NCBI GenBank assembly: GCA_016630955.3
Contig: CM050002.1
Location: forward strand, 992,001-1,056,000
Length of the DNA: 64,000 nucleotides
Direction of reading: 5' to 3'
Source: Didymella arachidicola
Taxonomy: Eukaryota > Ascomycota > Dothideomycetes > Pleosporales > Didymellaceae
Shown here piece after piece: positions 1 to 11,689 of the stretch. The number at the start of each line of letters is the position of its first letter. Position 1 is the stretch's first letter. The translations under genes and the position numbers were made by a program. Under the pieces are notes generated by a model. The model searched no databases. It saw only the letters and a list, made by a program, of their open reading frames with translations, and had not been told where the DNA came from.

Positions 1-618
1 CAGGATACGTCGTCGGTTGAAGCATTGCTAGCTCGAATTCAATGCCAGTTTCGGTCGGTGGCAAGGCGGTCCGTGCCGAAGCATGCTCCGGCAGATGGCT
101 TTGGCCATCCATGCGGCCCTGGTACGGTGATATTGCAGCATGGAGGCTCTCAGTCAACCGCAACCGATGTACTATGGCCAAGACCTCGGTGTCTGGTGCG
201 TTTCGGATGGCCTCGATGAAGCCCGTCTGCTCTCGCAGTTGGCGTTGGAGAGTTTCTACCGTGCTCTTGAGAGCCATTGTCGGGGTAGCGTCTGCATCGT
301 CAGACAGGTAGATGCACGGCACACAGGACCGCGAGCAGCGAGTGCAATCGGGTCGAGCTCCATCACACTACGACTTGCTGTCAGCGTCCGGAGCTGTTTC
401 CTGACAACAGGCACCACGCAGGTACTAAGGTAAGATGGTGACAGCTCCAGATACGACTCGGGCCTACGTACCCCTACTCTCTTTAGACGGCAGTGATTGC
501 AGGCTAATCGTGCTTTCTTCTTCTTCTTCTTTCGCGGTTCACTGCCGCTGGGTTCTAGCGGTCCGCCTGGTGGTGCCGGAGCAAGGGGTCTGAAGACAGA
601 TTGCATGACTGCTGACAT
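1..618 (-). CDS. Zn2Cys6 transcription factor, 3' end outside window
   Basis: Two exons are visible: 618-472, then 367 to the window edge with no stop reached. A 104-bp intron (donor GTACGT, acceptor TAG) lies inside the zinc cluster. Spliced, the cluster reads CNHCRLKRVG then CDGARPDCTRCSRSCVPC, giving the exact C-x2-C-x6-C-x6-C-x2-C-x6-C spacing of fungal binuclear zinc clusters. A run of six lysines sits just before the first Cys. A short predicted coiled coil (residues about 75-95, STVETLQRQLREQ) and an LAIVHRLR segment follow, as in many family members. The residue before the third Cys is Gly rather than the usual Lys. The start is the ATG at 618, the only one ahead of the cluster. Expected role is a nuclear DNA-binding regulator. 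The target is unknown because the regulatory domain is missing from the window. Confidence 0.85.
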
Positions 619-2029
619 TGATTCATCTGGTCTGATATGTCAAGGGATATGTAGTCGGCACAACTGATTCAGAGATTGATGTCATATTCGATGTCGTCCT
701 GCCGGAGAATGTGTACTTTTGCCTGCACGATGGGTGCCTTGACGGCTTCCGTGCATGCCAGCCCGTATAGCCTGGATGTGAGTGCCGAGCGAATTGTATG
801 AAAGCGCTTAGCGTATCGATGCCACCGAAGCGCTCATAATCGACCTTGCAAGAATACCTAGTAAGGTAACCGAAACGGCTAGCGCCTGTGGGGTCTGGAA
901 GTAGTGGGACCCGTTACACCAGGAAGGGTTCCCAGCAGATAAGAATTTACTGTGGTAGTCGGGGTATATATTGTGAGTGAAGACGATGACAAGGGTTTTC
1001 GGTCGTAATTTTCAGCTGTCTTAGGCACTGATATGATGTGTTTTTAATACTCTTCTTGTCCTAGAGGCTGTAAATTAAGCAGATTGCAGCGTTAAGCACT
1101 GTATTTCATCCGATAGTAGGCAGGCACTCACAACATAACGCAATGGGACATTACTAATAACTCGCTGCCATCCTGCCGAGCCGCTAGCCTTCACCGAGAT
1201 ACTCTCGAAGAAACAGGTGGTCGGCCACAACATCTGCACGACACAGTCATCCCGAGAGCAGCCGAGGAGGCCCTCCGTTAACGGGGAATGACGACACCAG
1301 TGGGGCCTGAGGCTGGTTGTCGCATGAAAAACCCTCGATCTCGTTATCGAGGAAAGATATGTCTGATCTCCCGGGGATTCAAGTGATCCTAGCTGACCTG
1401 GATGTCCAGACAGACCCTGCTTGAGCCAAGAGTCTCGACTCTAGACCAACTTGGCCCATCAACGACGTCATTCGGCAGCTAAGCAACGTGGCAGGCGGGT
1501 ACGAATACGCTTCCCCAGACGCAATCATCGCTGGCTTCGTCATTTGGGTTCACATGAGGTCAGCCGAAGCGGTGGCGGGGGAGTGGGATTAGCAAGGTGA
1601 ACAAATGAGGAAGTCGAGGTTGTTTGCCGACTGGTGGGCGTAACTCCCGGCTATTCGTGCGCGCTCTAAGTGATACGCACATGCTCCTTCGAAGGATGAA
1701 GTGGTGCCATTGCTACAGGAGCGCACATACTTTTGAAGATAGGGTTCGATTGATGTTTGTTTTCGTGGGACGAGACTGAGATTGTTGTGTTGTGACTGCC
1801 AAACTACCTACAGCGCCAGACTTGCACTTGCCTCTCTGACAGATGTTGTCGGGTCTTTCCCTACTCATCAAGCCTTGAAGTTACGATACACACTTGCCTA
1901 TCATTCGTGCCCTCAATACTGAGCAGAATATAGGGCCATCCGTCCGTCTCAATGGGTTGGTATGAGGTTCGTAAGGAACCTGGTCGTTCAACTGCGCTGC
2001 TAGCCTTAGGGAGCGAGTCGCTGACTTCA
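619..2029. other. Intergenic, no gene seen
   Basis: About 1.3 kb without a reading frame of 60 codons on either strand between 619 and 1951. It lies upstream of the zinc-cluster gene and downstream of the PP4R2 gene. I see no repeat, RNA gene or protein relic in it. Confidence 0.5.
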
Positions 2030-3385
2030 TCACTTCATGTCCACGTCTTTGACCTCAGTTTCTTTTTCTTGCTCGGCAACTTCTGTCTTGAGCTGCTCTT
2101 CGGCCGCCTTGTCATCCTCGTTTTTTCCCTCTGCATCTTCCATCTTCTCGTCTTTGGGGTCTGCGCCAGGGGCTGTCGCCGGTCCTGGGCTTCTGCTGGA
2201 GCGCGTAAGGCTTGGGCGTCCAATTGCCCCTTCAATATCGAGTGATGCAGCTTCTTTCTGCGGCCCGGTATCTTCCAGACCGATAATCTCAGGTCCTCGG
2301 GCATGTGGGGCCTCTTCCTCTCCCTCGACCGTTTCGACAACGATACCTCCGCCCTCGTTTTCGCCGAACGTTGTCCGTGTGGGGCTCGTGGTCAGTGAAT
2401 GGGGGTTGTTGAGTACAATGCCTGCCTGCTGCTCCTGGCGCAGCAATTCACCCTGAGTGACAGGCCCGGTTGACGGCAGTGTTTCACCGTCAGGGTGCGA
2501 GGATGCAATTTGTGAGACTTGAGACGAGGCGGCTGTCTCCTGCCGTGGAACTTGGCCACTCAGCATGCCCACGGTGACGGTCTCGATGCGTCCCGCACCA
2601 TTAGGCCCATCCACCATCTCGGTGCTCTCTGATATAAGCTCATTCTGTCCTCGACTGTGCAGCCATGGGATGGGTGTCAGGAGGGCGCCGCCAAGCGACT
2701 CGTCTGAGCCGAGTGTCGCAGTCTGTAGATTCGGCATTGATGTCGTCCCGTTCAGTAGACCACCAGCACTGGGCAGGACAGCTTGTGGCAGTGGGAAGAT
2801 AGTAAGGGGCGAAGATACGGAGACGACGCGGTCGAGGGCGCGCAGGTATGGCGAGAGGTACTTGTAACGGCGCTTGGGTTCGAGGACCAGCTCAGCCAGA
2901 CGCTGGATCGTGTGCGGCGGGTGCTTTGCAAAGTTCTTCGACAGTGCGTTGCGTATTGATGCGTAGAATGTGGTCGTGGCTGGAGGTATCGCGGTCGATT
3001 CGGGCGCCGCGAAGACTGGCACGGGCGGTGGCCGTTGGGGTGTTGTGGGCGGCGCATTCTCTTTGTCGCCGACTGTAGACTCTTGTGTTGATTCTGCGGC
3101 GCTCTCTGGCTTGGGCGCTGCCTCTGCGGTCGCTGCTGCGGTGGTGTCTGCGGGGGGCTTGGGAAACTCGTGGATTATCTGCGCATGTCAGATGTGGAGT
3201 TGGAGGCTGGAGCGCGTGGATGTATCACCTCATCCAGGCGATCCAAGATGTATTGCAGCGTCTCAGGCCACTCGGCGCTGCCAGCAACTGTCAGCTACAT
3301 GTTGTTGCGCCCAGCATGACAGCACTCACGAGTCCAGCGAGCCATCGTCGGCGGCCTTTTGCAGAGTTGCTTGCGCTTTGGGCAT
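2030..3385 (-). CDS. PSY4: Protein phosphatase 4 core regulatory subunit R2 (PPP4R2/Psy4 family)
   Basis: Three exons, 3385-3330, 3277-3229 and 3178-2030, encode about 417 aa; both introns have GTGAGT/GTGATA donors and CAG acceptors and keep the frame. Residues about 20-40 (AEWPETLQYILDRLDEIIHEF) and about 95-145 (PPHTIQRLAELVLEP, then YKYLSPYLRALDRVVSVSS) match the two conserved blocks of the PPP4R2 family. A Pro/Thr-rich linker separates them. The C-terminal third is low-complexity and ends in an acidic Glu/Lys-rich tail, as is common in this family. In yeast and animals this subunit joins the PP4 catalytic and R3 subunits to dephosphorylate DNA-damage substrates such as phosphorylated H2A. 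The ATG at 3385 is chosen because the 19-residue first exon leads straight into the family N-terminal helix. Confidence 0.87.
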
Positions 3386-4497
3386 CAGTACATGACTTGC
3401 ATTGCACGGGAATCGCCAAGAGTATGTGGTGTACCTACCGGAGGTCATTCTGCAACGATCTGTGCAGTCGTGCGTGGGCAGAGCCGCGTGGATGACGATG
3501 GTCGGATGGTGGAGCTAGCCACACGTTTGGACAAGGAACGCGTCTGCGCCACAGCACAGGCCCACCCTGTCAGCCAGTAGAGGACGCGATTGGCTGCCCA
3601 AATTTAGTGCAGCTGAGCGATCCCTGCAGAGAGGCTGAGGCGCACAGCCGTCATCGTCGCAGATGCTTGCCAGGCCCGCTGGAGGCTTGCAAGGTGCTGC
3701 TGGTGCTGCTGGTGCCGTCTCCAATTTCATGCTTGACGTGAAAAGGCAACCTGCGTGCATGCAACTGCATACTAGTTGCCCTCCATTACTTCCAAGATTG
3801 CAGTCACTGTAAGCAGCTGTTATTACCACTTATGCTCCAGTCTCGAAGCCTTCTGCATGCCCGCCGTAGCGTTCCGTTCCCCGGTCCCAACAGCAGCCAG
3901 ACGGGAGCCAGCAGTCCCTCAGCCCTGAGCCAGTTTAGGCCTCTCCACAGTGGACAGTCGTAGCCCACCCAAGCCCGCGCGCGGACTGCCCATCCCAACG
4001 TCGTGTCGAACTCTTAGTCTCCTACTCTGTACATTCTTCTGCTCTTCCACCATCTCCCCTCCGCTGTCGCTCGTTCTGCCCAGTCTGTGCTGCGCGCCCA
4101 CACGTCTGCAGTCGGCCTTGTTTTCGTACCAAGACATTCCGCGCTCACCTGTCACCCGGCCTCTCCGCACGGCTAAGCTCCAGCTCGGTTTCAGTAGCCC
4201 TGCGCCAGCTCCCCAACAGCGCGGCGCCGTGCTCTCCCATTTGCCTGACACTGCCTGGTCCTTGCTGGCACTCTGCGATCCGACTGCGATCCGCCGTCTC
4301 AGCTGCCTCAGCGCGACCAAGCGGCTGCATCCTCGTCTCAGCCGTGCACTCAGCCCTGCGACCCGCTCCCACGCACAGCCAGACAGACACACGACACACC
4401 GCTGCAGTCGCACAGCCAGCACCCGCCAGACTGCGCCGAGACCCACGTCCCTCGCCTCGCCGCGCCTCACCTCTGACCAAACTTTCTTTATATCCCC
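3386..4497. other. Divergent intergenic region and long pyrimidine-rich leader
   Basis: Lies between divergently transcribed genes. From about 3990 it is very C/T-rich on the + strand, resembling a long 5' leader for the downstream membrane protein gene. There is no ATG on the + strand from about 3860 to 4716, which leaves that gene's start unresolved. Long open frames here do not resemble known proteins. Confidence 0.5.
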
Positions 4498-5835
4498 GTG
4501 TTCCAGCCGCAGTCTGCGGCTGACCCCTTCGCCAAAATTACTCACCACGAGGCGCGCACATCCCTCTTGGGAGGTCAACCGCTCGACGGCGACTACTCCC
4601 CCTACAACAACCAGTACGCAGCCCGCCAGCCCACCTTCACTGCGCCGCCCGGCGGGTATCACGAGCGCGAAGGCTTTCCGACCACCCTGCCACCACCCGT
4701 CCGCCGCGCGCCCAGGATGTACATCCCCAACACCAAGTGGACCTGGTCCTTCGCCATCATCGCCATCGTGCAGGCAGTCGTGGCCCTATCGCTCGAGTCG
4801 TAAGTTGTGTTTGGACCCTGACTGTCAACACTGGCACTAACACGCTGCCAGTTACGTCTTCGGCCGCTTTCAGAGCGAGCTGCACTTCGAGGCCCACAAT
4901 GTCAACAGCGACGCCCGCACCGTCCCCACATATCTCGCCGTCTTCATGTTCGGCTACCTCTACCAGCTGTTCCTTGTCTGGGACGCCCTGCGCCTGAAGA
5001 ACACCATTCAGGTCATCGGCCTTGTCATCTACAATGTCGGTATCATGGTGTACGCAGCCATCCAGTACGACCAGATCCAGGATGCCGCCCTCGCCCTGGA
5101 CGAGCAGAACTTCATCCCCTCGGATTTCTGGATGGCTGTCAAGGCCATGTTGATTGCAGTCCCCGTGTTCATGGCCGCCGCCACCATTGCCTTTGCCTTT
5201 GTTGCCTGGAAGCTCTACGACGAATTTGCTTGGACCATCTATAAAAATATCAGCGCCGATCTACGACTGAAGAGGCGCTATTTGACCTACCAGGTACGCA
5301 GCCCTTGTCACCACATCCCAACGATGAAAACTAACATGTCCAGATTTACATTGCGCTACTCAAATTCGATTTCTTCTTCTTCCTCGCATTTACCGTCCAG
5401 TTCCTTGTCGTCGTCGAGAAGACCTCCACCGTCGAAGTCGTCCTCACCGCTGCCGCGCTGGTCATCACCTTTTTCCTGCTCTTTGCCGCTGCTTTCTGGG
5501 TACGCCGCGAGTCTGTCGCCGGCATGATCGCCTGTATCGTTGTCTACTTCATTGCGCTGGCGTATTTCCTCTTCAAGCTCATCCGCATGTACGTTGCAGA
5601 TCGCGCACGCCAAGAAGACTACAAGCCTGCCCGGAAGTCGTTGACTGCCTTCGCCATCCTGACCATCATTCTGCTGCTGATGACCATCGTCATTGCGTGC
5701 ATCTGCACCCATAACTTCAGCAAAGGCCTCAAGCCGCACGTCAACAAGAAGTCGGCGACGAGCGATAAGGCGTACGGCACCGAGATGCCCTCTGTTGCTG
5801 GACCGCAGCCCAACCAGCGGATGGAGATCGACTAG
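4498..5835 (+). CDS. Multi-pass Golgi membrane protein, UPF0658-like
   Basis: Exons to 4799, 4852-5293 and 5344-5835, with GTAAGT and GTACGC donors and CCAG acceptors. The product has about eight hydrophobic helices: WSFAIIAIVQAVVALSLES, TYLAVFMFGYLYQLFLVW, VIGLVIYNVGIMVYAAI, AMLIAVPVFMAAATIAFAF, an FDFFFFLAFTVQFLVVV segment, and three more before a polar tail. The cytosolic-looking N-terminus is Pro-rich (FAKITHHEARTSLLGG). Layout and the LLKFDFFFF segment fit the fungal UPF0658 Golgi membrane family, whose function is unknown. The true start is not settled: the frame is open from about 4477 but begins with no ATG; the first in-frame ATG is at 4718, at the edge of helix 1. An upstream exon spliced at the CAG ending near 4506 or 4512 is likely. 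Confidence 0.72.
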
Positions 5836-6620
5836 GTGAAGGCTTGATTTTCACATTCACGAGTCTTTCGAATCCATATACAAAATTTCACGACATAACC
5901 TCTTCAATACCCTGCTCTGCGTTTCGAGCATATGTTTGATCCATACCCGGCCGAGTGGACACGGGCTGGCTTTGTGGCATTGTAGGATACTTTGGCAAGA
6001 GCACAGCGAGGCACAGTGACTCGGGGAAAGTCGCGGCTCAGGAGCGAGGATTGCGGCGCATTGCTTAAGCCAGGAGGCACTCACGACGAACGATTGTACA
6101 ACAATTGTGAGCACTGCAGGGCTCCGGCCATTTTTATACCCACCACACATCGCCGGTACTAGATTGATCAGGCTGTGGAATGCATTGTTTTGTTGTTATC
6201 GTTCAGCTCTTAGCTTGCGGAGTTTGCAGTTGACTATGCATGCACAAACCTAAATCCTTTTTCCACAAGATGTGAAGCACACGCCAGCAAGAGCCTCGAA
6301 TTTGATCGAGATTTATCACAAAGCAAACACGTGCGGCTCCCCTGAGTTCTAAATCGGACTTTCCCGCTTCCCCAGCGCACGCCCAGCGATCACGAGGTAG
6401 CGCCCAAGCACCCCACGCTGCCCACGCAGGGCCCGCAATTTGGCTGCGGTACGACATCATCGGCCCCTAGTTTCTAAGCTCTCTAAAGTTTCCAGTGAGA
6501 CAAAACCCAAGACACGTCGCGACTCTCCATCCCTTTCTTTTGAATCTTGTGCCTTCGTCGTCGCTCTTTCGAAGCCCCTTTCGCCTTCTTTTCAGCTTCA
6601 TCGTTCAATTGATAGACACA
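5836..6620. other. Intergenic, UTRs only
   Basis: Tandem spacing between two + strand genes. The last 120 bp before 6621 are C/T-rich, as in fungal 5' leaders. No further gene or repeat is seen. Confidence 0.5.
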
Positions 6621-7551
6621 ATGGCGTTCCGTTGGTGAGTGCAGAAGGTGTTTTGGCTAGAGGGAGAGTAATGGCTGATAACAGACAGGTATCAAGCAAA
6701 GCTCAAGAGCGCACCGCTTGCGACTCAGGCGATTACTACCGCGGTATGACTTCCTCAAATGCTATCCGTCTGCACTCGAGACACACTTTGCACGCCCTCG
6801 CTGTTCGTTATCGCTCGCAACGCGCACTTGCTCTACACCGCTAGACGATACCTCACCACAGGAAATGCAGGCCTTCGACCACGTTTCCATCGCCTTCCAC
6901 GGCTATAAAGCCACAGCAAAGCGAAATTGGATAAAGCTGATCATGTCGTTGGGTAGATTCTCTTCGGCACAGGCGACGCGATGGCGCAACACCTCGTCGA
7001 GAAGCGCGGGCTGAAGAACCACGACCCCTACCGCACGGCACGCATGGCTGGATACGGCGGGCTGATCTTTGGGCCTGCAGCGACGACATGGTATGGTGTG
7101 CTGACCAAGTACGTCAACACGTCGAGCAAGAACGGGACCATCATTGCGCGGGTTGCATGCGATCAGTTTCTGTTTGCACCCGTGAACATGGGTACGTCTC
7201 CGCCATGACGGCGTGTTGCTGGTGTACTGCTAAGCGATATGTTCAGGCCTCTTCCTCTCATCCATGGCCTACCTCGAAGGCTCCTCGGTCCGCGACCGCC
7301 TCGACTCCGCCTACGTCCCCGGCCTGACCAAGAACTTCATGGTCTGGCCCTGGGTCCAGTTCGTCAACTTCAAGTACGTGCCCGCCGACCTGCGCGTCCT
7401 GGTTGTCAACGTTATCTCGCTCGGGTGGAACTGCTACCTGTCGTTCCTCAATTCTGGCGGAGGCAGCAAGGTAGAGAGCGTGACGGAGAAGGTCAAGGAA
7501 GCGACGCAGAAGGGTGGGAGCAGGGAGGGGGGCCAGCTGCCGCCTCAGTAG
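6621..7551 (+). CDS. SYM1: Mpv17/PMP22 family inner-membrane protein (Sym1)
   Basis: Four exons, 6621-6634, 6689-6743, 6957-7191 and 7247-7551, encode 202 aa; the first is only 14 nt. The N-terminus MAFRWYQAKLKSAPLATQA and the blocks FGTGDAMAQ, RMAGYGGLIFGPAATTWYG, DQFLFAPVNMGLFLSSM and WPWVQFVNFKYVP are the Mpv17/PMP22 signature, including the conserved WP-Q-NF-VP motif in the C-terminal domain. Four membrane helices are expected. The yeast member Sym1 is a mitochondrial inner-membrane channel-like protein needed under heat or ethanol stress. The polar C-terminal tail (KVESVTEKVKEATQKGG) is an extension after the domain. The second intron is unusually long (213 bp); the others are about 55 bp. 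Confidence 0.88.
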
Positions 7552-9134
7552 ATGGTGATATATTTCTGTGTAAGAGTAGGGCGGGCAGTGAAGATGAGGA
7601 ACGAGTCGGTACAGAAAATATAGATTTTGTATGCGATTGATCATTATCACCAGGCTTTCTGGACCTCGGTTTCGCAGCAGCAGGAGTCACCTTGTGGGAA
7701 ACACTCGTTGTAAACAAAGGAGATTTGTGCGCGGCATTGAAGGAAAGAGTAGCCGCGAAGAGGCAGCCGCGAAGATGTGCAGTCACGACAGCTCGTCATC
7801 ACACGGTGAACACGACACAACTACTTATCTCGATATGGCAACGCTTGAATCAGCTCGTCAAGGCCAGAAGTATTGTCGCACTTTTCGCAAAACTTCGCGG
7901 CCCGCCCACTCTCCAAACGCAAACACGCTCGCTATGCCACCGTGCGGCCCGAAATTGAGCTTCACTAGATGGTCCGCTGCTGCCTTAGTCTCCGGGAACC
8001 TGCGCAGATCTGCAGGTCTTCCTCGTCTTGATGGTCACTTGGCAAGCCACTGCGCTGGGGCCCGTGTCGATGACGCGAGTGCACTCGAGTGGCATGCGAA
8101 GACTGCGCGCTCATCTAGTGGAAATCAGCAAGGATCTTCCGGTCGCTGAAGTTGGCAGCTGAATCCCCAAGGACCGGAATATGTATTTGGGCGTCTTGGC
8201 TTTTCCGAGCTGGACCTTCCGGATTTGACGTATCTCCTATCCGCGGACATTTTTACGGAAGGAGTCTTTGAAAATTTCAGCTTCGGGCCGCTTCGTCGCT
8301 GGGCTTTCCTTTTCTAGTTCTTGACTCTCTTGGTTTATGGGTCATGTCTCTCTTCCCTTGCCCAAGGTTCTGATCTCGTAAGCTTACTCACACATGATTG
8401 TGTCGCGACCAACAGCACGCCAGCGAAAACTCTCAGCAGCGCGGCATCTTGCCTGCCTTTAGGCCCTTTGTGTTGTTCAACACACGCCTATTCCTTCTGG
8501 ATAAGTTACATTGCAGCGTTATAAGGTGGCAATGGCACGCGTCGACGAGTCTCAGCCAACATCGCAGGTTGGTCATCATCTAGAGTGACGTGATAGGGCT
8601 TCTCCCATTTCGCTTCTTGGTGACCCCAATTTCCTTGGACTGAAGACTGTGGACAGCTACTACTCCGCTATGAGACAGCTCATCGAGCCATCACTTTGCT
8701 TCAGTACGCGTTGAAGCTTATCACCGATCTTGAGAGAGTCACCTGTAACCATATGCACTTGCTCGCCTACCAGAATGTACTCAACTTTGAAACGCACGTC
8801 ACAATCGGTAACTGGTTGGAGTTACAAACGAGATAAACAACCGGTCGAGGTGGATGTATCGCTGTTGCCGCTGCTGCTTGATTTGGTCATTGTGGTGTCT
8901 GCGTCGCGAGAGGGAGTTAGTGTGGACCAAGGGAATCACACCACTTGCATTGTGCATATTATTGCCAACCCTACCGAGACTTCACCTTGCGTTGCGAATC
9001 AAATGAGTTAAAGCGAGAGGCGGACAAAGACATGTCAACATTCGTCGGGACATAACCAATTGCTAATCGCATTGTTGAGAGGTAAAACTGGCTTTGTCCA
9101 AGATCACTTCTCTTCTCGTTGGGATTGCTCAGAC
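7552..9134. other. Intergenic, convergent genes
   Basis: A 1.6-kb stretch between convergent genes. Open frames of up to 172 codons (for example 7631-8149, +) have no recognisable domain, and their composition does not look coding. No repeat or RNA gene is seen. Confidence 0.4.
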
Positions 9135-10860
9135 CTATATATCGACACACTCCCAACTCTCGGCCAAGTTGGCATCGCCGGTTCCCTTGTACTGGTTTCG
9201 CTTTGGATACTTGCAGTGCGCACGCTTGAACTCAACACCCAGGCTCTGGGTGTCGTTTACATACTTGGTGCCAATGATGGTCTCAGGGGCGTTGCCGTTC
9301 TCTACCCAGTCGACAATGGCCATCAAGATGTTTTCCTTAGGATCGTAGGAAGAGACCTCATCGCTACCCTGACCAATAACGTGTGCGCCATCTCCGCCAC
9401 CGCAATGGCCAGTACCACTGACGGTGAAGAAGCGGTAGAATTCGTCGAGCTCATCAGAAGATAGACCCATTGTCTCGCTGACGTAGTCGTAGTACCTGGG
9501 AGAGTTGGCGCTCGAGATGATGGCATCCATGCCACCGTGCCAATGCAGGATTTTTGAGTTCTTCTTCGCTTCACTTAGGTCGCCGTTCCACGTCTGAATG
9601 TTTCCAGGGTTGATGCGTACAGTATTGTCGAAGTCGGTGTCGTTCAAAGTTGTCGAGTCCCAGGTGGAGTCGTTGTAGACAGCGTAGCGGAACCAATCAG
9701 TGGTGTAAGAAAAGGGTGCTCCGGCGAAAAGAGTGAACCTGGCAACTATTTCGGCTCCGGGCTGCAGACGAGGGTAGACCAAATCGCCGTTGTCGTTGTA
9801 CACAGGAGAAAGAACGGTCTTGACAGTCTGGACTTGCTTGGCAGTCAAGCAGGTGCTGGCATTGCTGCTTCCAGTGCACTGCAGACCGGAAGGATCGTAG
9901 TTGCAGAGTGGAGGATACTCCAAAATGCCATCAGCGTATCCATCGAGGAGATCGCACTGCTTAAGCACATCGGCGTGGACGAGCGCCCACTGAGGGAGAG
10001 TCACAAATGTGTCTGAGATGTTTGTTCCGGTGGCGCGGAAGAACGAGCCTGACCAGCTCGTCAAGTTGTTGAAGGCCACAGCCGGGGCACCAGCAACAAT
10101 GCCATCGAATTCTTCAGAGAACTCGGACGCCATCTTGAAACCTTGTCGTCCACCAGTGGAGCAGCCGAAGTAGTAGGACTTCTCCTGGGCCTTGCCGTAA
10201 AAGTCTTTAGTGATTTGCTTGCCAACCAGTGTTCCGGTGTATAGCCTTCAAGAGTTAGCTCTACAAGAATCTAGAAGCCTGGGAAAGCACCTACGCTCGA
10301 TACGCAAAATCTTCAACAACGTCTCCGTTCTTGTAGAAGGGCTCACCGCTCGTTCCATTGTGGCCGTTGTTTGTTCCGGCAGCCGCAAAGCCCGCACCGG
10401 TGGTGTACGCTAGATCTTCATACTTGATACAACCATTTAAGCCACCATTACCTGACTAGACATCAGCAAAATGCATACAATAGAAAGGACACCATTTACC
10501 CGTGCTCACGTATCGTCCGGTCCAGTTGGTAGGAAGCCAAGCTTCCATGTTGAACCCAGAGTGATCCGTAGTTGATACATACAGCGAGACGCGGCAGATG
10601 TCTGCAGGGACCAGGATGTAAGGCTGCGTGCACGTGGCGTTATTGTCTGACAGACTCAGATTGGTACCAGCAGCAACGAACTCCGAAAAATACACGGCTC
10701 CGTTCTCGACCTCGAGTCTTGAAGCGAGGGAAGCGCACGTCGAGTTGAAGTCGCTTGGCTTGGTCCCTGTGGAGCATGCGGACGGCTGTGGCTCGTGGGG
10801 AGAGGCGTGAGCGAATACCGCGCTCAGCAGAGCCGCCCATGCGGGCTGGCTGAACTTCAT
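9135..10860 (-). CDS. Secreted tannase/feruloyl esterase family hydrolase
   Basis: Exons 10860-10500, 10451-10295 and 10245-9135 give 542 aa. The start at 10860 opens a signal peptide (MKFSQPAWAALLSAVFAHA) followed by a Cys-rich mature protein with many N-x-S/T sites. The nucleophile motif GCSTGG is at about residues 200-205, an HGGMDAII block with the candidate catalytic Asp at about 412, and GTGHCGGG with the catalytic His at about 453. The adjacent Cys-Ser and His-Cys pairs reproduce the CS-D-HC arrangement, linked by a disulfide, that defines fungal tannases and ferulic acid esterases. Length is typical. It probably acts outside the cell on plant phenolic esters (gallate or hydroxycinnamate esters); the substrate cannot be read from sequence. 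An inverted repeat pair lies 0.2-0.4 kb upstream. Confidence 0.9.
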
Positions 10861-11063
10861 CTTGTACGGTAGAGAGGAGAGCGAACTTTCATTGATCTCC
10901 TGAAAACTGGGGGGCAAGTCTTGTACTTAAGCTCATCATGTGCATCTACCGAGGAAGGGGATCATCATTTACCTGCGTACGCAAGTGTATTTTAGCGTCT
11001 GCGTTATCATCATCTGCGGGGCCCCGGCTCATTTCGTGCATCATAGTCTGGGGTGCTCCGGTC

Positions 11064-11263
11064 TACTGTGGTATGTGCCATGAGTTTTGTAGGTGGGTCC
11101 TAGTGCGAGGCTGATGTATTAAAAATTTCGCAGCTTGTGATTTGATAATGTGCGATGTAATAATTGTAGTCAGCTGCTGAAACAGCTCTGGTTAGTATGA
11201 GATTCCGGCCGCACCCCTAGACGCTGTTCCCCACCTACAAAACTTATGGTACATACCACAGTA
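11064..11263. repeat. Inverted repeat pair, 33-bp arms
   Basis: Arms at 11064-11096 and 11231-11263 are reverse complements over 33 bp with two mismatches, both transitions, separated by 134 bp. One arm begins TACTGTGGTATGTGCCATGA. It lies upstream of the esterase gene. It could be a small foldback (MITE-like) element or a regulatory duplication. I see no flanking target duplication. Confidence 0.75.
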
Positions 11264-11689
11264 TGGCCTTTCTTCAGTGATAATGAAGTTCTCTCCCTGT
11301 GGGCCGCTCAAAAGTGGCTGCGGCTGGTCTTCTCGTACCTGCCAAGCGTGTATTAGCAGCCGATGCACCGCGACTGTCTCCAACTAGAACGAACGGGCTA
11401 TGCATTCATCCAGGCGTGTCAGTGTAGAACACTCAGGAGTTGATTTTGAGGCTAAAACAATCTGCCGAAAGAACTGCCGACGGGTGGGTAAACCGCGGAT
11501 ATTACTCTTCGGAACTACAGAAGGTAGTTCCGTTTCAGTCACGTGTTGGAGCCTTGTTAAACATCCTCGGAATGAGCTCTTGAACAACCGTCAGGTCACG
11601 AAATTGGACGACCGCAGCCGAATGCACTGGCACTCACGAGACCGCTACGAATGCCTTACAACAACCTGTGCCTTGTCTTGACAAAAATT

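Noticed and set aside
3950..4840. 296-codon + frame upstream of and overlapping the UPF0658-like gene
   Set aside because: Begins with GTG, is Ser/Pro/Arg-rich from a C/T-rich leader and lies out of frame with the real exon.
7631..8149. 172-codon + frame after SYM1
   Set aside because: Composition is that of random sequence with many Ser/Arg, with no domain, splice evidence or leader.
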